NCBI GenBank assembly: GCA_014529385.2
Contig: CM043954.1
Location: 94,445,247-94,509,246 of the forward strand
Length of the DNA: 64,000 bases
Origin: Adiantum capillus-veneris
Lineage: Eukaryota; Streptophyta; Polypodiopsida; Polypodiales; Pteridaceae
Direction of reading: 5' to 3'
The notes under the pieces were generated by a model. That model worked only from the letters and a program-made list of their open reading frames with translations, was not told where the DNA came from and searched no databases. Shown one piece after another: positions 35,006-46,677 of this stretch (the first letter of the stretch is position 1; each line of letters opens with the position of its first letter). The translations under genes were made by a program, and so were the position numbers.

Positions 35006-36135
35006 GTAAAGGGTAGTCATAGCCGCATTTCAACCAAGTGTTGTTGACTTCAAATGTGTTGGTCTTAAGAGTGTTTCAATGCAGCCAAAATACAACGTGC
35101 AATTGCGGTGTTGGTAGTGTGGTCGGGATGAGCAGTTGCATGGGTGGGTTTCCTTGTGGCAGTGAAGTTGATAGTGTTGCAATAAATCAAATTGGTAGAG
35201 AGTGAGACTGTATAGGAATTAGGGCCACCAAAAGAAATTGAGAATGGAGAGCGCAGGCAGGGCTCTATCCGAGGAGAGTTTGTGTGTGTGAGAATGGGGT
35301 AGGATGATGTGCAGATGAGGTCTGCCAAGATTAGAGATGCAGTGGATCAAACCAATGATGTTAAGGGGCAAGGGTTGAGATCCGGCTACATGGCAACATG
35401 AAGAGGGGGTGGGATTAAGCAAGTTTGGGAAAGTCTCTTGAGGTAGGACCCATTTTCACTTGTGAGGTTGAATGTCTTCTTGCATAGCACAAGTGGATAT
35501 TGAGCCTCCACATGACTTTCAAGTTTCTCCCTTAAGTCCATCGTCTTTGAACTTCCTTCACACACAATTTCACAAAGACTCTTTCAACACTCACACATAG
35601 AAGGACACACCTATAGATACTAAGTTTGGTTAACTAACTTAATGATAGCAAAACTAAGCAATGATTAGAAAGTGGGCTTCCTGGAATACTGTTAATCAGA
35701 GAGAGTTCTTACTATGATCTAGATAGTTTAGGAAATGCTAATATATACCATGCTCTGATACCACTTTTTAAGGCTCGATTAAGATGGATAATGATTAGGT
35801 GCATTATTGATTTAAGCATTAAGCTAGCATGCTAATTGAAAAAGTGACATAAGTAATCAAAGTACAAAATAACACAAATAGGTAGATTGATATTGTGTGT
35901 AAATATTTGTACAATGAGTTATGTGATTATATAGCACTATGAAAGTATTGTAGCTTTAAGCCACATGTTGAGCCACATGTCCTGATACATGGAAAGGTGG
36001 CACTCTTAGGTGAGAGGTAGTGGCATGTAGATGGCACATAGATAGTCATGCAAAGTGTAGGATTGCTTCCCACTAGAGTGTGTGAAAGTAGAACCATTAG
36101 GGTAGTTCACATAGGAATAGGATAGAAGTAGGTTT
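35006..36135. other. retroelement-like non-coding DNA with a minus-strand tRNA-Met PBS match
   Basis: GCTCTGATACCA at about 35752-35763 is the complement of TGGTATCAGAGC, the usual initiator-tRNA-Met primer-binding site, so an LTR element once lay here on the minus strand. No paired LTR was resolved. The stretch 36058-36130 (CCCACTAGAGTGTGTGAAAG, TTCACATAGG, GTAGGTTTAA) is repeated at about 38016-38100. Confidence 0.45.
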
Positions 36136-36147
36136 AATCCTAGCAGC

Positions 36148-36510
36148 TATTGCATCAGAATAGATGAGTCAGAATATGTTGCGGCATCATTTGCCGCTTG
36201 TGAGCTAATCTGGATTTGACAAATGCTCATTGATAGTGGTCATTCTCCTCTTTCCAGGACACCCTTGTGGTGTGGGAACCAAAGTGCTATTAGTCTTGCG
36301 AAAGACTATGTTCAACATAATAAGTCAAAGCACATTACTGTCCATTACCATTATGTCAGGTATGAAGTATGCAAAGGCACCATAATGATTGAACACTGTC
36401 CAAGTGATAAGATGATTGCAGACATTCTTGCCAAAGGCCTCAATGTGTCATGTTTCATTCTCTTACGCTTAGAGCTTGGAGTTTCTTTGGCCTCAATCTT
36501 TTTAGATTAG
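36148..36510 (+). pseudogene. Copia RNase H remnant
   Basis: Coding for SEYVAASFAACELIWI, then an in-frame TGA at about 36217-36219, then QMLIDSG, LWCGNQSAISLAKD, NKSKHITVHYHYVR and CPSDKMIADILAKGL. This is the carboxy end of a Ty1/Copia RNase H (family pattern EAEY..A..A..E..W, DNQSAI, RSKHI, ADI.TK). Upstream pol is missing. Confidence 0.85.
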
Positions 36511-36759
36511 ATTCTTTGCTATTGTGATAGATTTGTATATATGACATTGTAATCCTATAGGTACCATGCACTATACACAATCCACACTTGCACAATGTGA
36601 TCTTTGAGTCACTTGTATATTTGTACATAGATACACAATTCACTTTCACACCATCATTACTGGTTCATATTTTCACATTGTATAGGGGCTTGGGTTTCTC
36701 TCTCAAACTCCCCAAGGGTTTCTTTCATCCAAAGCTATAGACATTTATTTGAGTGGGGG

Positions 36760-37141
36760 TGTTGGAGCTATATATGGCTCACTCTACTTAACTTGGTTTT
36801 ACCTATATATTTGTATCTTGTCCTCGATATGAATCAGTCTTTGGGAGTGTACATGGTGTATCTCTTGTCTCGTCTCTCTCTTTCTCTGTACATCTCAACA
36901 ATTGGTTGGCCTCTCAAGGGGTCCAATGATAATCTAGTTTATTTAATTAATTTATTTTGCATTTATCAAGTACTCTCTCTCAAAGGGGAAAGGAGGACAC
37001 TTGTCCCAAGGCTAGCATGGTTTCTTGATATGCACTCTGCATGTGATTGGCTAGGCTTGTAGGGGTCCAATCAACTTCTAGCATGAGCTACAAGGGAGGG
37101 TCGATCAAGGAAGCTAGGGGCTATCTTGGGGGGTATACTAT

Positions 37142-37234
<93 letters not shown>

Positions 37235-38105
37235 TGTGTGAGTGCATAGTGCAAGAGATCCATCTCCTTCTTCAAGCTTGTTGAGAAGTTGAGAGCCTAC
37301 ACCAACACTCTTGGCTATGGAATGCAAATCCAACCAAGATCCATGCTTCAATGCTTAAGCTTTCCATCTTCTTCAATATCATTATTATGATATTATGATA
37401 TGCTATGCAAGAAGCTGAGTGACGATAAGTGAGGAACTATCTCTTTCTTGTATGCTACTTCTTCTTCCTCTTCCCTACCCTCATTCCCTACTAGCTCTCT
37501 CCACTTTGGAAGGTGTTTGAAGACTTGGGACTGTGGCTGGGAATGGTTAATGTTTTTAAAAAGTTTATGCTATGCTAATGATGCATGAAGCTTTCCATCT
37601 TCATTTCATCACGTAGGTCACAAGCAACACAAAGATTGTATTGTAATGGTTATGTGGCTACCGCTAATTAAGTTCACCCTCTATGTTCGCAAAGTAGTGT
37701 CATAAAAATGCACACTATAATTATTTTAATTGGACGCTATTCTCAAAGTTTATAGGCCATTTTCATTACAATGGATAATAGTTAGTCACATTCATAATCA
37801 GTAGGAGGTGACTATCTCTTTTTACGGGGAATTGACTCTAATAAATATACAAAAGTGATAGATTAAAACATGATGACAATTTCTACAATTTTTCTCCATT
37901 TACAGATGGAGTAGTTCATGAAAATGATGGAAGTGGAAGATACTAGTGCATCCAGCTAGATGAGTGTGCATGAGGAGACAAGTGAGAGTGGCATGAAATT
38001 GAGGTACTAGGTGTAGGTATGTTTCCCACTAGAGTGTGTGAGTAGCACCATAAGGGATTGTTCACATAGGCAAAGGATGGTAGTAGGTTTAAACCCTAAC
38101 AACCT
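36760..38105 (+). mobile_element. LTR-like sequence following the Copia remnant
   Basis: A purine-rich GAGTGGGGG precedes TGTTGGAGCTATATATGG at 36760, the usual PPT-LTR junction. The body shares ordered blocks with the chromovirus LTR at 44673: AAGGGGTCCAATGA, AAAGGGGAAAGGAGGACAC, CAAGCTTGTGAGA-like, ATGCAAATCCAACCAAGA and CTTCCATCTTCA..TCA. The right end is not certain; 38105 is where a repeat shared with 36058-36130 stops. Confidence 0.5.
37143..37233. repeat. (CA)n microsatellite
   Basis: An uninterrupted CA run of about 45 units inside the LTR-like sequence. Confidence 0.98.
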
Positions 38106-38860
38106 TGCTTTCAAACAAGTACTACATGCTCTCATGAATACCTTTTTATTTTGAATTATCCCCAACCTCTTTAATTGAATATTTTACATCATGTTGATGA
38201 TGATGCTACGTAAAATGTGTAACACTATAATGGATTTCGTATTTCTAATCCCATCTTGTCTTTATTATTATGGTCAATTCATACACTTTATTTGGTTTGT
38301 AAGAAGTATGTGCACTATTGGTGTAGATCATTTAAAATAAAAATGCTTCCTTGCTTCAACTTTCAACAATAGACTTGTGGTTTTGAACTTAAAGACATTA
38401 TAATCATCAGCACTATTTTGGATATTTATCAAATAGTATAGCATCTTCACTAGGTTCATTAGTGCTAAATTTTGGGTGTAGAAAACTATACCATTATGCT
38501 AGGAGATGGAGCAAACAATACCATTATGGTATGAGATGGAGCACGGTCCCTTTCCTGTTATTGCATGTTTACCTTGGATCCCATCTCTTGACTACTTTTT
38601 TCTAGGGGATCGAAGGGGGGCTGGTGGGAAAGTTCCGGGGCAGCGACCCCCAGGATTGAAAATAGACACATTTTGGGATATGATTTTGTATGTATTTTTA
38701 ATCAAAACTGTCTTGATATTCACCATATGATCGGGAAGGTCTCAATACTCAATTTTGTATGAGAGATTGACACACATTTCATCTATGGGGTAAAAAAGAA
38801 GCACTTTGCTTTAGCAATATTTCTCCATCAACATAGGTTTCATTCTTAGCACAAAGGCTT
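38106..38860. other. gene-free region
   Basis: AT-rich, with a short local duplication (GGAGCAAACAATACCATTAT-like at about 38488-38540). Nothing else seen. Confidence 0.4.
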
Positions 38861-39480
38861 ATTTAAACACCATGGATCAATTCAAAAACCATTCACCAAC
38901 TTGTAAGAGATTACAATATGTCAACAAAAAGAAAATCTTATTTTTCACAATAAACACAAGATATACATGGGAGCCAAGTCCAAGGGTTTAAAAAACAAGT
39001 TCCTAAGACTATGCTAGGGCCCTAGGGACCCTCAACAAGAGTGGCCACAAGGGCACAAAAAACTGCCAAAGAGCAACCCTTGTCTTGCCATATGGCGCTC
39101 CCTTGTGGCCCCTCTTGTTGAGTTCCCCTAGGGCATTTTTTTTCTTTAGCATGAATAGTTATTCTTTTACCACCATGAATCAAGAACCATTCACAAACTT
39201 GTAAAAGATTATAGTATAGTAGGAATAAGAAAATTTTGTTTTACACAATAAATTCATGATGATAGATATGGGAGCACGGTCCATGGCTTTTAAAAACAGG
39301 ATCCTAAGACCATGCTAGGGCCATGGGTGCCCTCAACAAGATTGGCCACAAGGGCGTGAAAAACTATCAAATAGGACCCCCTATCTAGCCACATGATGCT
39401 CACTTGTGGCCCCTCTTGTTGAGGGTCCCTAGGGCCCTAGCATGACACTAAGGCCCTTTTTTTCTAAAACTTATGGACAA
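38861..39480. repeat. two-copy tandem repeat, each with a hairpin
   Basis: Two units of about 300 bp. Shared landmarks are ACCATTCAC.AACTTGTAA, GATATGGGAGC and CCTAAGAC.ATGCTAGGGCC. Each holds an inverted repeat of about 38 bp: in unit 1, CCTCAACAAGAGTGGCCACA near 39030 pairs with CTTGTGGCCCCTCTTGTTGA near 39101; in unit 2, about 39311-39355 pairs with about 39400-39443. Confidence 0.75.
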
Positions 39481-42400
39481 AAAAATTGATCAGCTGAGTC
39501 CAAATTCATGCTTATGAATACCATTTGAAAATTATACCTCCAAAACTCTATGCTAGAGGAACTTGAAAATGTAGCATACACAAAATTATGATACTTCAAG
39601 TTGCCCCTAAGGTCTTTAGAGACACTCAACATTGATAAATTTAGGGCTTACACAATTATATTGACATGATGCTAAGTTTTGATGGCACAAGTCCATGGTG
39701 GGAATTCTACTAAGGTTTAATCCTTAGATATCATTTAGAGATTGGCCTCTACTCTATTATACCTTTTATGTACAAAAAAGCCAAACCAAGAGCAATTTAC
39801 TCTTAAAATGTTACAAAACTAATTTAAGTTACCAACAAACTCAAAATATGGTAGAGAGAGGATGCTCTTGCACAAAAAAAAAACAATGGAGTCCAAATTT
39901 ATTCTTATTAATCTTGATGAAAATATGTTCATGAAGTGTATACAAGGGGGAGTGTACTCAAAGTTACTATATCCATTCCATGAGATAGTGTACTTATGGT
40001 AACCTATTACATAAAACTACCTTTGATGGGGGTGTTCCATGTTAGGAAAGAATGTCTTAATCATGGAAATATTTGTCATTTACCTACTAAGGATCCCTCC
40101 ATGTTAGTATAATGGTTGCTGTGGTGAGTGCTACATTAAACTATACAATGAAATTTCTTGAGGAGAGATTTGTGCCTCCAACAGCGAGTCATGTTATGTC
40201 AGCAACTTGAGCCATTGTCAAAAACACCACCACTCATACCGTAGTAAGAGGTCACCCTGTACCATGATGCTTTAGAGACTTACTAAAATAAAACAACACA
40301 CAAGCTCAATATTTGCAAGTTGTATAATAAACACACTTGCTAAGTATATGTTGTGCAAATTTGCAAGTATTTTCATCTAATCATGCTAAAATATACATTA
40401 TGATGAGATTACCCACCTCCAATAAGCATGGATTTGAAGAACCTACTTGCAAGATATAACAAATAAGGTTGCTTTAGAGAAAAGGTTGTGTTTAAACTCT
40501 ATAATGTCAAAGACTAGAAGGTTATCCAAGATCTACAATGAAAGACAAGGATATGAGTGAATGCATGTGTGTGTGTGTGCGCGCTCGGTATACACATGCA
40601 CACACATAGAAGATTTGGGGGGGAAATGGTTCAAAAATTGAATTGAACGTTTTAAAAGAAAGAAAGACAATAGAAAATGAATTAGAGTGTATAGACTATT
40701 GCCTACATTATCCGAATAATCATGCCTTCCCTCTCCCAACATATTGAAGAAACATTGAGAGAATTCTTAAAGTAGGATGGGAATGGTAGCTGCATGGGTA
40801 CAAATGTCATCCACTTAGTAGTCAACATTGTGTTAAAACCTATAGAACAGCCTTGTTGTGATGATCTTTGGCCACCCATGTATGTGACTTTTGATGCAAA
40901 CTCTAGGGGCAAGAAAATATACACACTTGTGTGTGCAAGGTACACGGTTTGTGATATTATATTGTTGAGCAATATGACTACTAAACTTAAGGATGCAAAG
41001 GAGGAAGTCAATGGAAGGGAGAAGAGAGAGGTACAGGAGAGGGAGGGGGAGTGCAGAGGGAGAGAGTTAGGGGAGAGGGAGAGGGATATGTAGGGGAGAG
41101 GGAGAGGGAGAGGAAGAGGAGAGGATAGAGAGAGAGTTATTTTTTTGGAGGGAAAATAAAAAATAAAAAAATTGGCCTTTAGTGATGTAGATTAAAAAAA
41201 TATCAAAATATGTTTTGTTTTTTTATATGTATATAGGTTGGGAGGAAATTTCAAGTAGAAAATATGTGAAATGGAATTTTTGAAAAAAAAAAGCTTTTAT
41301 CGTGGGTTTATGCACTTTTTTTATGATGTGGCATGGGAAAGATGGAAGTGGGTAGTTAATGCACAACACCTTTTTTCCTTCAATTTCAGAGAGCTAGAGA
41401 GAGAAAGGGATCTCTAGGATGACCACAACCTACATGGCCCTAAAAAAAGGCTAGATAATCCTACTCAAAAGTAGTCTACTGAATGCATTTGTCCCCCAAA
41501 TTCTACACAAAATTAGCCTTAAACCATTAAAATTAGGGATTATTACAAGTCCCATGAAAAGTTCATATTTTTCCTAATGTAGGAAGAATAGATCACATAA
41601 GGTGCTCTTAGTTTGCACCTTATCACAATAAGATCTCAAATGAGCATTACTTCACTTCTATTTTACAATAGCTATGTTAGGACTTGTTGCACTTCATTTC
41701 ATCTCCGATCAAGCCTCCAAGAACTAGATTACAAGCTCATTATTCCACTCTATTCCTCTATTTTTCATTGATTACATTTGAGCTTAACGCATGAATTGGA
41801 AGGGGAAGTTTTGTGCTTCAAGCAGAGCTCTACATAATCTTTCTATAGATCTATCAATCTCCCAACTCCAAGGTGATTAGGTCACTTAATCATCTTAATT
41901 AGTGGTGGGTTGTGTGTATAGTTAACCCTGCAAAGCAGAGAATAAGGAATTACTTTTTGGGTCATTGCATTTGAAGGAATTTGGGGTTGGTGGATAGCCC
42001 ATTGGCTATTTTTGTGTGTTTGAAGGAGGTTGTTTCTTCAACTTGCACCTTCTTTTGGTGTGTAGAACATGCTGGATATCAAGAATTGCATCGAGGTAAA
42101 TTGAATTCAAATTTTGGATCCACAAGGGACCAATCATGCACACAAGGCTTATTTAATTTCTTTCAAACATTAGATCTCATTAAAGATAGCCTATAATCAT
42201 TTGGCTTTGTAAAGAGATTTTCCCATTCTTCTTCCTTGAAATGCCAAGCTTAAAGGCCCACAAGCCTCATACCCCCTCAAAGAGTGCTTGTTTGTGTGTT
42301 GTTTGTTCATAACTAGTTTTGTAAGGGCTAGCTCCCACAATTCCAACCCTCCTTTAAGGGCCCCTTCCTGTGAATAGGTCTACCCAAAGAGTTACACTCA

Positions 42401-42974
42401 AAAAAGAGGTATTTCCACATAGGTTTTTAAGTCTCAAAGTATGGCCATAATAAAGTAGGAGACATAAGTTCTCTGCATAGGTTTTTGCATTGCATTTTTT
42501 TAGCATGTTGTTGCACATCTTTATCACATATAATATTTAAAGCTTGAATCTAACTCAAGAGAGTAAAGAAACATTTTTTCAAGGGGAGGATACAAAGAGA
42601 GCAATCATGCTAGTGTTGCAAAAAAAGTAGTGGAAAAGAAGAAGGAAACAACAACCTTGTTCATGGTGAAGAAGACTCTGGTGCTTTTGTGATAGATGCT
42701 TATACCTTTTCTTGTTTAAGGGGGGTATTGTCATCCTTAGTGGATATTTTCAGTTTGTGTGAATATCGAGTTATTCCTTTAGTGTATAAGTCTCATCCAA
42801 ACCCCAAGGAGAAATGGTCATTGCAATGGGCTTTGTCACATGCTTATGCTCCTTTCTGAGAACCTACTTTTTTCTACTAGGATGCCATGTTGGCATGGAT
42901 GGTGTGTATCCTATATGGCTGCATGGGTTATTTTCCACCTAGGATTGATGACATAGTATTGGATGTATCTAATC
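39481..42974. other. gene-free, AT-rich repeat-derived region
   Basis: No conserved coding was found on either strand. There is a (GT)n patch at about 40568-40580 and GA-rich (GAGAGG)n at about 41018-41135. The rest is AT-rich with no recognised element. Confidence 0.5.
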
Positions 42975-43425
42975 CATTAGGTGAAATTTGGACCACAAAG
43001 GGGCCCTTTAAGGAGTTTGACTTTACCTCTCTCTACCAAAACGGGCGTATGGATAGTTTTTTGCAAACAAACTCCAAAGTTGGCGGAGGTTTGACAGTTA
43101 GAATGTCCTCTTCAAGCTCTATCTACTGATATATAGCACGCCATGAGATTCCTCATATTTTAGAAGATTCTTTTTTTGATTCACCTATGATGTGACAACT
43201 CTGTCGGAATCTAAGTGAATCAAAAAAAGAATCTTCTAAAATATGAGGAATATCATGGCGTGCTATATATCAATAGATAGAGCTTGAAGAGGACATTCTA
43301 ACTGTCAAACCTCCGCCAACTTTGGAATTTGCTTACAAAAATTTATCCATGCGTCCATTTTGGTAGAGAGAGGTAAAGTCAAACTCCTTAAAGGGCCCCT
43401 TTGTGAGTTCAAATTTCACCTAATG
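42975..43425. mobile_element. foldback element with 210-bp arms
   Basis: The left arm 42975-43184 is the reverse complement of 43215-43425 with about 93% identity by eye, and a 30-base loop lies between (43185-43214). Termini are CATTAGGT...ACCTAATG. No protein is encoded; an 80-codon frame across the left arm has no family. No target duplication was seen. A transcript would form a long hairpin. Confidence 0.85.
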
Positions 43426-44667
43426 CTATGATGTCACCCGTGAGATCAACTTTTGTAATCCTACATAAGAGACTTGTACTTAGTCATTAAACACTAGTTT
43501 GGTACCATAAAGTGTCCTTTTTTCAAGATTTTAAATAAAATGGTGCACAATATCTAGAAACTGCTTGAAGAAATTATTTGAAAACTTATAAATCTTATAA
43601 AAATTATTATCCCCCTTACTTGTGTACACAACCTAAATTGTAACTACACTCATGAAAAGCACCTATGCAAAATAGAGGTTGATGTTTTGATAAAACTCAT
43701 ATCCTAGTCTAAGAAGAAAATAAGCAGGGTGCATGCAATAATCCATGGTAGCTACTTATATATGTGCTTGACATTTTTGCAACTCTCATATGAGAAAGAA
43801 ATCTTTGTGACTAGAATTAAATATAGAAATCCTCATGGGTACAATATGCAACATTTGTGAAATCAGTTAACGATCACATAAAACACTTAGTTCATTTAAA
43901 TTTGATTTTTTTTTTTAATGTTTCATATATATGACCTTGATCTACCACTCTATTACTTAAGGTGATACTATTTGGTGGTTATCTAAGCCACATTTGGTGA
44001 TTTATATCATATCACGAAATTGCACATATCAAAATTCTTATTTTTATTTACCAAATATTAGCCTCGAAATAAAGTCCAATTTTGGTTTTTTTCATTCATC
44101 TCGTTGATTTGCATACAAATAACTCATATGAACACAATTGGGGAATCTATATGTACACTTTCATTAGTTTTTCAAAGAAATTTCTATTTTGCAAGAAATT
44201 ACACACTATAAAGTTTCCTAAAGAGCTTAAATTTAAAGATGCATATAAGTGCTTAGTTGATGGATGGTGTCCTATAGATACATTATAGACCTTGAGTTTT
44301 TTCCCGTAACCTTATCATGTTACTAAAAGAGTCTTTGAAAGACCAAAAAGTTTCCTCTTTGTTAGGGTTTTCATAGTTTTTTTAATTATAACAAAAATTT
44401 GGTCTAAGAACTAGGTTATGGAGCTCAAGTTCGTACTACAATAATCTTTCTCCTTTCCCATAAACCTTGAAATTTATTCCAAATCTTATTTTTATGAATA
44501 GTTATATTCAATTTAAGGAAACTTTGTTAAAACTACACTAAATTTTTATGATTTTTTATCTGAAAATTCAGCACCATATTATGAATATGATACATGAATA
44601 TAAATCTTGTTTCTAGCTTCACCAAATAGTTATGAGAAGTTGTTGGGAAAACACGACAGTTTAGTGT
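43426..44667. other. AT-rich gene-free flank
   Basis: No supported feature. This is the left flank of the chromovirus insertion. Confidence 0.5.
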
Positions 44668-44672
44668 CTTAT

Positions 44673-46260
44673 GTCATAATAATCAATATCTAATTCTCCT
44701 AAATGATTTTCTCATATTAAACTGATCATTTAATGTGGGGAAGTGCCAAGGGAGAAAAAGCTAGAATATTGGTTAAGTTAGCAGACCGGCCACAGTAGGG
44801 ATCCAAAGGAGGGAAAATAGGGATCCAAAGGGGGGGCCATCTGCAAAAGATCCATGTGAAACAATGGGCCAAAAAGACCCTAAGGTTCAGCCCATTAAGA
44901 CTTCCAAAATGCTAAGGTTCCAAAATTCAAAGGTTGTGTCCAAAGGTCAACCCTAGGGAAAATTGGATGCTTAGTGTGTGCCCAAAAAGTCTTTCTATAT
45001 CCCTACATGGGAGGGGGCGAGCCCCAAAGCTAGGGGATGAGAGAGAAAGCCACACACACACACACAGGCTCCCTTTACACAAAGGGAATGAGGGACACAT
45101 GTCAGCTCCCTAGGCCAGATGCCCACAAGGTGTGCCCAATTCCTATTGGAAGACCCTTGAAGTGGACCAATGAGAATTAAGCTAGAGTAAATCTAGTCTA
45201 ATTAATTTAAAAACATTTAATAAAAGAAACCAATAAGAATTAAGTGTCCTAGAAGACTATTGGGCAGTCTCCCAAGGGGTCCAATGAGCATTCAGGAGCC
45301 CCATGGCTTGCCTGATTCCTATTGGCCAGGAGGCAAAGGGGTCCAATGAGAGTTTGGTTTAATTATTTAATTACCTAAAGCTCTCACAAAAGGGGAAAGG
45401 GGGACACATGTCAGAAGGCTATCACTTATGCTGCTTAATCCCTATTGGCTTGACCTGGGGAGGTCCAATGAGGCAAAAGCCAGACTTACTTAGCAGCTAG
45501 GGCTCGCCCAAGAGAGAGGGGGGGCTGATTTTTGCTTGGCATTGACACACACACTCTCACACTTGACCATGTGTGAAGGGAAAATACTCTATCTCCTCCC
45601 AAGCTTTAATGGAGAGCTCATCACCTACTCCAAGCTTGTGAGATAGAAGCCTACATCAACACTCTCTTGGCATGTGGATGCAAATCCAACCAAGAGCCAA
45701 GCTTCAATGGATGCTCATCTTCTCTACCAAGCTAATTACTAAGCTAAGCTATGCTAATATGAGTGATTATGTGAGGAGATGTACTTCTTTCTCGTAAGAT
45801 ACTTCTTTTTCCTCTCAATCTACTCTCATACCCTGCTAGCTCTCACCATCTTCGAAGGTGTGTGAGGTCTTGGGTCTGAGAACGGGGATAATTCAAGTTG
45901 TGTTTGATTAAGTGTTTTGCTTGGTGTATGAAGCTTCCATCTTCATTGCACTAGCTAGTCTTGAAGGAACACAAAGAATTGTATTGTACAATGTCTCTCT
46001 TGATGGGAGAAACCATAATACAAAGCCTTTTGGAGGGGGGACCGGCTCCATGCAAATCCGGTCCTCAACTGTTGTCAATAGCTTAATTGCTCTCTCTTTT
46101 GAAAGTATTGTCGATGCTATCTAACTAGGTGTTATGCTTTTTGTTGCTCTCTCCACCCAAGCACTCTTGTAATTCTCATTAGAATCAACTCTAATGAAAT
46201 GCCCACTATGTTCATGCTAAATTCCGCTACACAAAAGATTTTAGGCCATTAAATGTTACA
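44673..46260 (+). repeat. 5' LTR of the chromovirus
   Basis: About 1,588 bp, TG...CA. Against the 3' LTR I count about eight substitutions and a few small indels, one of them a CA-repeat length change near 45050. It holds no gene; the 70-codon frame at 45912 is duplicated in the other LTR and is not protein-like. Confidence 0.95.
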
Positions 46261-46261
46261 T

Positions 46262-46273
46262 TGGTATCAGAGC
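46262..46273 (+). promoter_or_regulatory. primer-binding site (initiator tRNA-Met type)
   Basis: TGGTATCAGAGC begins two bases after the LTR ends and is complementary to the 3' end of initiator tRNA-Met, the usual primer for plant LTR elements. Confidence 0.9.
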
Positions 46274-46677
46274 TCAAGGTTTCTCTTTTCTTGCTCAAGA
46301 AGGGAGGTCCTCAAGCTAGCTACAAATGGTTGGTATTATTAATTGCCTGGGAGTAAGTAGAATAGGGATTTTTCAGCCTTGCAGTGCGCCTGCCTTTGTG
46401 CAGTTAACGGGGCATCACCGTCGAGAGCTATGGTCTTAATAGTGGAGTCCTACGGGGCTTGCCTACGGCTTAACCACTATTGAGCTATTAGAAGCTTGAC
46501 AGGAGCCGGTGCTGTTTTGGTGACGAAAGACCCTCTCTTCTATTCCTTGCAATTAATGGTATTCGAGCCGCGGGTACAGTAGCTTGAGTGCTTTTTCTAA
46601 AGGGGTAAAGAGGAGTAGCAACTAGGGCTTGAAGTGCCAAAGTACACCTAAAAAGTTTACACCTAAAAGTTGTTAGA

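Noticed and set aside
45912-46124. 70-codon frame present twice (also at 53223)
   Set aside because: Both copies lie at the same place in the two LTRs; the duplication reflects LTR identity, not a gene family.
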